From positions 49,352,050 through 49,416,049 of the forward strand of contig CM019237.1 of the NCBI GenBank assembly GCA_009741485.1: 64,000 nucleotides of DNA. Reading direction: 5' to 3'. Both the position numbers and the translations under genes were made by a program. This document shows positions 61,204 through 64,000 of the stretch, piece by piece. The stretch is from Malurus cyaneus samueli (taxonomy: Eukaryota > Chordata > Aves > Passeriformes > Maluridae). Each line of letters opens with the position of its first letter. The first letter of the stretch is position 1. Under the pieces are notes generated by a model that was given only the letters and a program-made list of their open reading frames with translations, searched no databases and was not told where the DNA came from.

Positions 61204-64000
61204 GTAAGCAGGGTCAAATAGTGCTGGGAGAAGCAGGTCCTCTTTGCTTTCTTGCTTTCATTCTTTTCTACCAACAGTCTTCTTGCAGCTTGGGAATAAG
61301 TGGTTGTGAAGTATTGACTGTCAAGTTGTGGCCAGTTTAAAGAATTAGTCTGCCTTAGTGTATCTGCATTGAAGATGAACTTTAGCTTGTAAGAATACCT
61401 CCCTGTGGGTTGTACCAAACTGAAGGTTTCCTCCTTGGCAGAAGGAATGAGGGACATGAAACTTGCTAAGATGATGCCAGAGTGTGTCTTGAAGATGCAG
61501 GTGGTGTACTGAGCACACCACCTTTTTTTTTCACTCGAAAGAGGCTTTCTGGAGCCCTGGGTTATGTCTCACTGCAACCCTTAAATATAATCATCAGTTC
61601 AAGTGTTTTCTGCCCACAAATTCCTTCAATTATCTTCTTAGAAAAAACAGGTCCCCCCAAATTCTCATAACACAGTAATTTCTAGCATTAATATAAACAT
61701 ATTATTTTGAATGTTGCTCATTTGAATGTGCTAAACACACATTTATATAAATGGATTCACTCCAGAATAAAATGCCAGCTCCAGGCAAAAGTTCAGGCTT
61801 GGGAAATACCTTGGAGGTGAAAAAGACAGAAAAGAATCTGAAGGCACCCATAAATTTTCACTACACTTTTAAAAACAAGTGTTGCTTCTTTTCACATTTC
61901 GGTTTGTAAATATCTGTCCTTTAAGTGAAAAATCTTCCTAAATGGTAGTGAGATAAGTAAACTTTGAAAAGCTTCTGTACTTGTAAGGTTCCAAGAGCTC
62001 CAGGGTGAGCAGGTTTTTCTTTGCATGTAAGGTTCAGACCTTTGATTTTTTTGAAGGAGCTTGAGATTTTTGATTTCAGTTCTGGAACATGATAATAGTA
62101 TACTTTTGACCTGATTGTGGAAAACAAATTATGATAACTGCTCCACAGGAAAAGAACCCAAACCCCAAATCAACTTCCTAGTAATTAACTTTCTTGTTTG
62201 GTACAGTATTTCATATTCTTTTTCAGTAAGTTGGAACAAACAGTTGTTTCATGAAATTGTTGCCATGAGAGCAGTCTTTGGCCTTTTGGAATTGGAAACT
62301 TCAGCTGACTTTGCAGTGATGTGAAACACACCCCTGAATTCAACAAGGTGGTTTGTCAGGTTTTTTTTTTTTTTTTTTAAAAACTAGTAAAATAAATTCT
62401 CTGTCCACTAGATGACAGTATGGTTTAATCTTCCACTAAACTGAGTCTGAAATTACTTGTTCTCATTGGCTTCCCTTCTGTCAGAGAATAAAGATCATGA
62501 CATGCACCAAAGCCTCAGTGGAGAAGCCCATGTAGAGATGATTTTTATGTAACCACTGCCATGCAAAGACAGGATCAAACTCAGTCTCCCTGCAGGTGTG
62601 TCCCCTTTGCCACGTGTTTGACTCCTGACTCCTGCCAGCTCGTTGTCAAAGTGCAGGTTCTTCCTCCTCACAAATGGGATGAGGTTTGGGAGAGTTTTTT
62701 CCTTATTTCTGTGCTCTGCAATGAGCCTTTGTGCTCCCTCACGAGAGAAGGATTTGGGGTGGTGACCAGGACCTCCTTTCCATCCTGCCCCTTTCTAACA
62801 CAGTGCTGGGCACACAGAGACAAAACTTTGCGAAGTTAAAGTCAAAGTCTGTGTTTTCCAGGCTTATACCAAAAGAGGTGAGCAACAAAGGGACTGAAAA
62901 AAGGAATTACTACCTCACTGGTCAGTCTCCCTTGTTGGTGTTCTGTAATCCTGTTTAATAAACAAGCAGTCACAGAGGTGAGCTGCTATTTGCAGGAAGG
63001 TCTGTGGGAAGTAACAGGTTACTCAACATGTATTCCCATAAATATTTGCACATATCATCATGCTGGAAGAAACTGTGCTTTCTTACTGAAGGTGTTATTT
63101 TTGTTTTGCTATACAGTAGCATATGAAAGCTATCAATGCTCCCAGATAACTTATTAGCTTGAAGACAAAACCTAAATTCTTTCAAATGAAAAATAATTTT
63201 TTCAGTTTATCTTGTCCTAGTATTTTACATTATTTTGATTTCTAGCAAATGAAAATGTTCAATATACCATAAAAATAATTATTTTTCTGTCTTTGATCAC
63301 CTGGAAGGTGGGAAATTCTCCATACTTGTCACCTTTTTGCAGGGCAGAAAGGAGAAATCATAACACATGTGCAGAGGTGTGAGGGAATGGATTTCTCAGA
63401 TTTGTTTACTGCATTTTAGGCTTTTCCCACTGGAAAATACTAATAAATATACAAAAGGAGTGTTAACCACCTTTCTGGGTAAAAAGAGGAGCAGAACAAT
63501 CAGAGAGCACAAAATCCAGACACTCCAAAAGTAGAAAATTAGTTCCTTTCCATTCCCAACAAACAAATTTAGGGCTTAAAATTTAAATGAATTAGGTTAT
63601 TGGATTATGCTGAAATAAAACTATTTCTAAAAATTTGTTATGTTAGTAGAAAAAGGGAAAAATTGCAAACTTTGAACATCTTAACCAGGAAGTTTGGAAG
63701 GTTCTTTTTTTCTTCCAAACAGTTTTTAACTGAAATTTACCTGACTGCTATTTTGATTTCTGTTGTATATTTTTCAGTGTAGGCTTATCCTATACCATGA
63801 GGAGGTAGGCATGTCAAATAAGCATCAGAAACATACAGCTAATGTGAGAAAGAGAAGTCAAATGTAAATCATCACATTTTGATGTTCTAACATGGTTTTG
63901 ACTTGTCTTTGCACAATAATCGTGTGAGGCTGCTTTAGTTAAAACAAAAATTTATGAAAGAAATTCTTTAATATGGGGGTGATGAGGCTCTGGCACAGGT
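61204..64000 (+). other. VWF: VWF intron 18 (partial, runs off the window)
   Basis: At least 2797 bases. No sequence encoding the expected continuation of D' (exon 19) was found. It has a T-run at about 62360-62378. Confidence 0.88.
63976..64000 (+). mobile_element. Start of a CR1 LINE fragment at the window edge
   Basis: GGTGATGAGGCTCTGGCACA matches the CR1 stretch seen at 33405-33430 and continues past the edge. Confidence 0.75.

Noticed and set aside
61204..64000. VWF exon 19 within the window
   Set aside because: No segment encodes the expected D' continuation with suitable splice sites, so the exon must lie further downstream.
1..64000. tRNA, rRNA, CRISPR array or bacterial-type operon
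   Set aside because: No cloverleaf with conserved A and B boxes, no rRNA-like sequence, and no spaced identical repeats were seen; the sequence is intron-rich vertebrate DNA.

Overview
The window is vertebrate, almost certainly avian, nuclear DNA. Introns are long and AT-rich with GT/AG boundaries, and about eighteen fragments of the CR1 LINE are the main interspersed repeat. Some keep the typical CR1 3' tail of ATTCTATG repeats, and one keeps a decayed reverse-transcriptase motif. Species cannot be fixed from sequence alone.

The only protein-coding gene I can support is the 5' part of the von Willebrand factor gene (VWF), on the + strand. Seventeen coding exons were placed by hand between 20863 and 61203, corresponding to human exons 2-18. 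Splice phases all agree, and joined they give an open frame of 2436 bases (812 codons). They encode the signal peptide, the D1 and D2 assemblies of the propeptide, the furin site Arg-Ile-Lys-Arg at residues 758-761, and the start of D' in the mature protein. Sixteen of the seventeen exon lengths equal the human lengths as I recall them; only exon 3 differs (159 versus 165 bases). A non-coding exon 1 is proposed near 19100-19303 from co-linear similarity to the human 5' UTR. Exon 19 and beyond lie outside the window.

Layout: 1-19060 is intergenic sequence upstream of VWF with no gene I can recognise. It holds an AGAAT-type microsatellite joined to a CR1, two more CR1 fragments, a 40-T run, and a GC- and CpG-richer patch at about 15830-16560. 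19061-20862 holds the proposed promoter, exon 1 and intron 1. 20863-22653 is a compact cluster of exons 2-5. Introns 5 (8.1 kb) and 6 (6.6 kb) follow, loaded with CR1. Exons 7-15 run from 37518 to 53437, intron 15 (5.4 kb) carries several CR1 copies, and exons 16-18 run from 58804 to 61203. Intron 18 continues past the right edge, where another CR1 begins.

The points most worth checking are: a perfect 89-base duplication separated by one N in intron 14 (likely an assembly join error); a possible in-frame upstream ATG in exon 1 that would add ten basic residues before the signal peptide; loss of the propeptide RGD motif; ambiguous acceptors at exon 3; and a CR1 inserted almost against the exon 13 acceptor. 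I found no sign of an undescribed multi-gene system.
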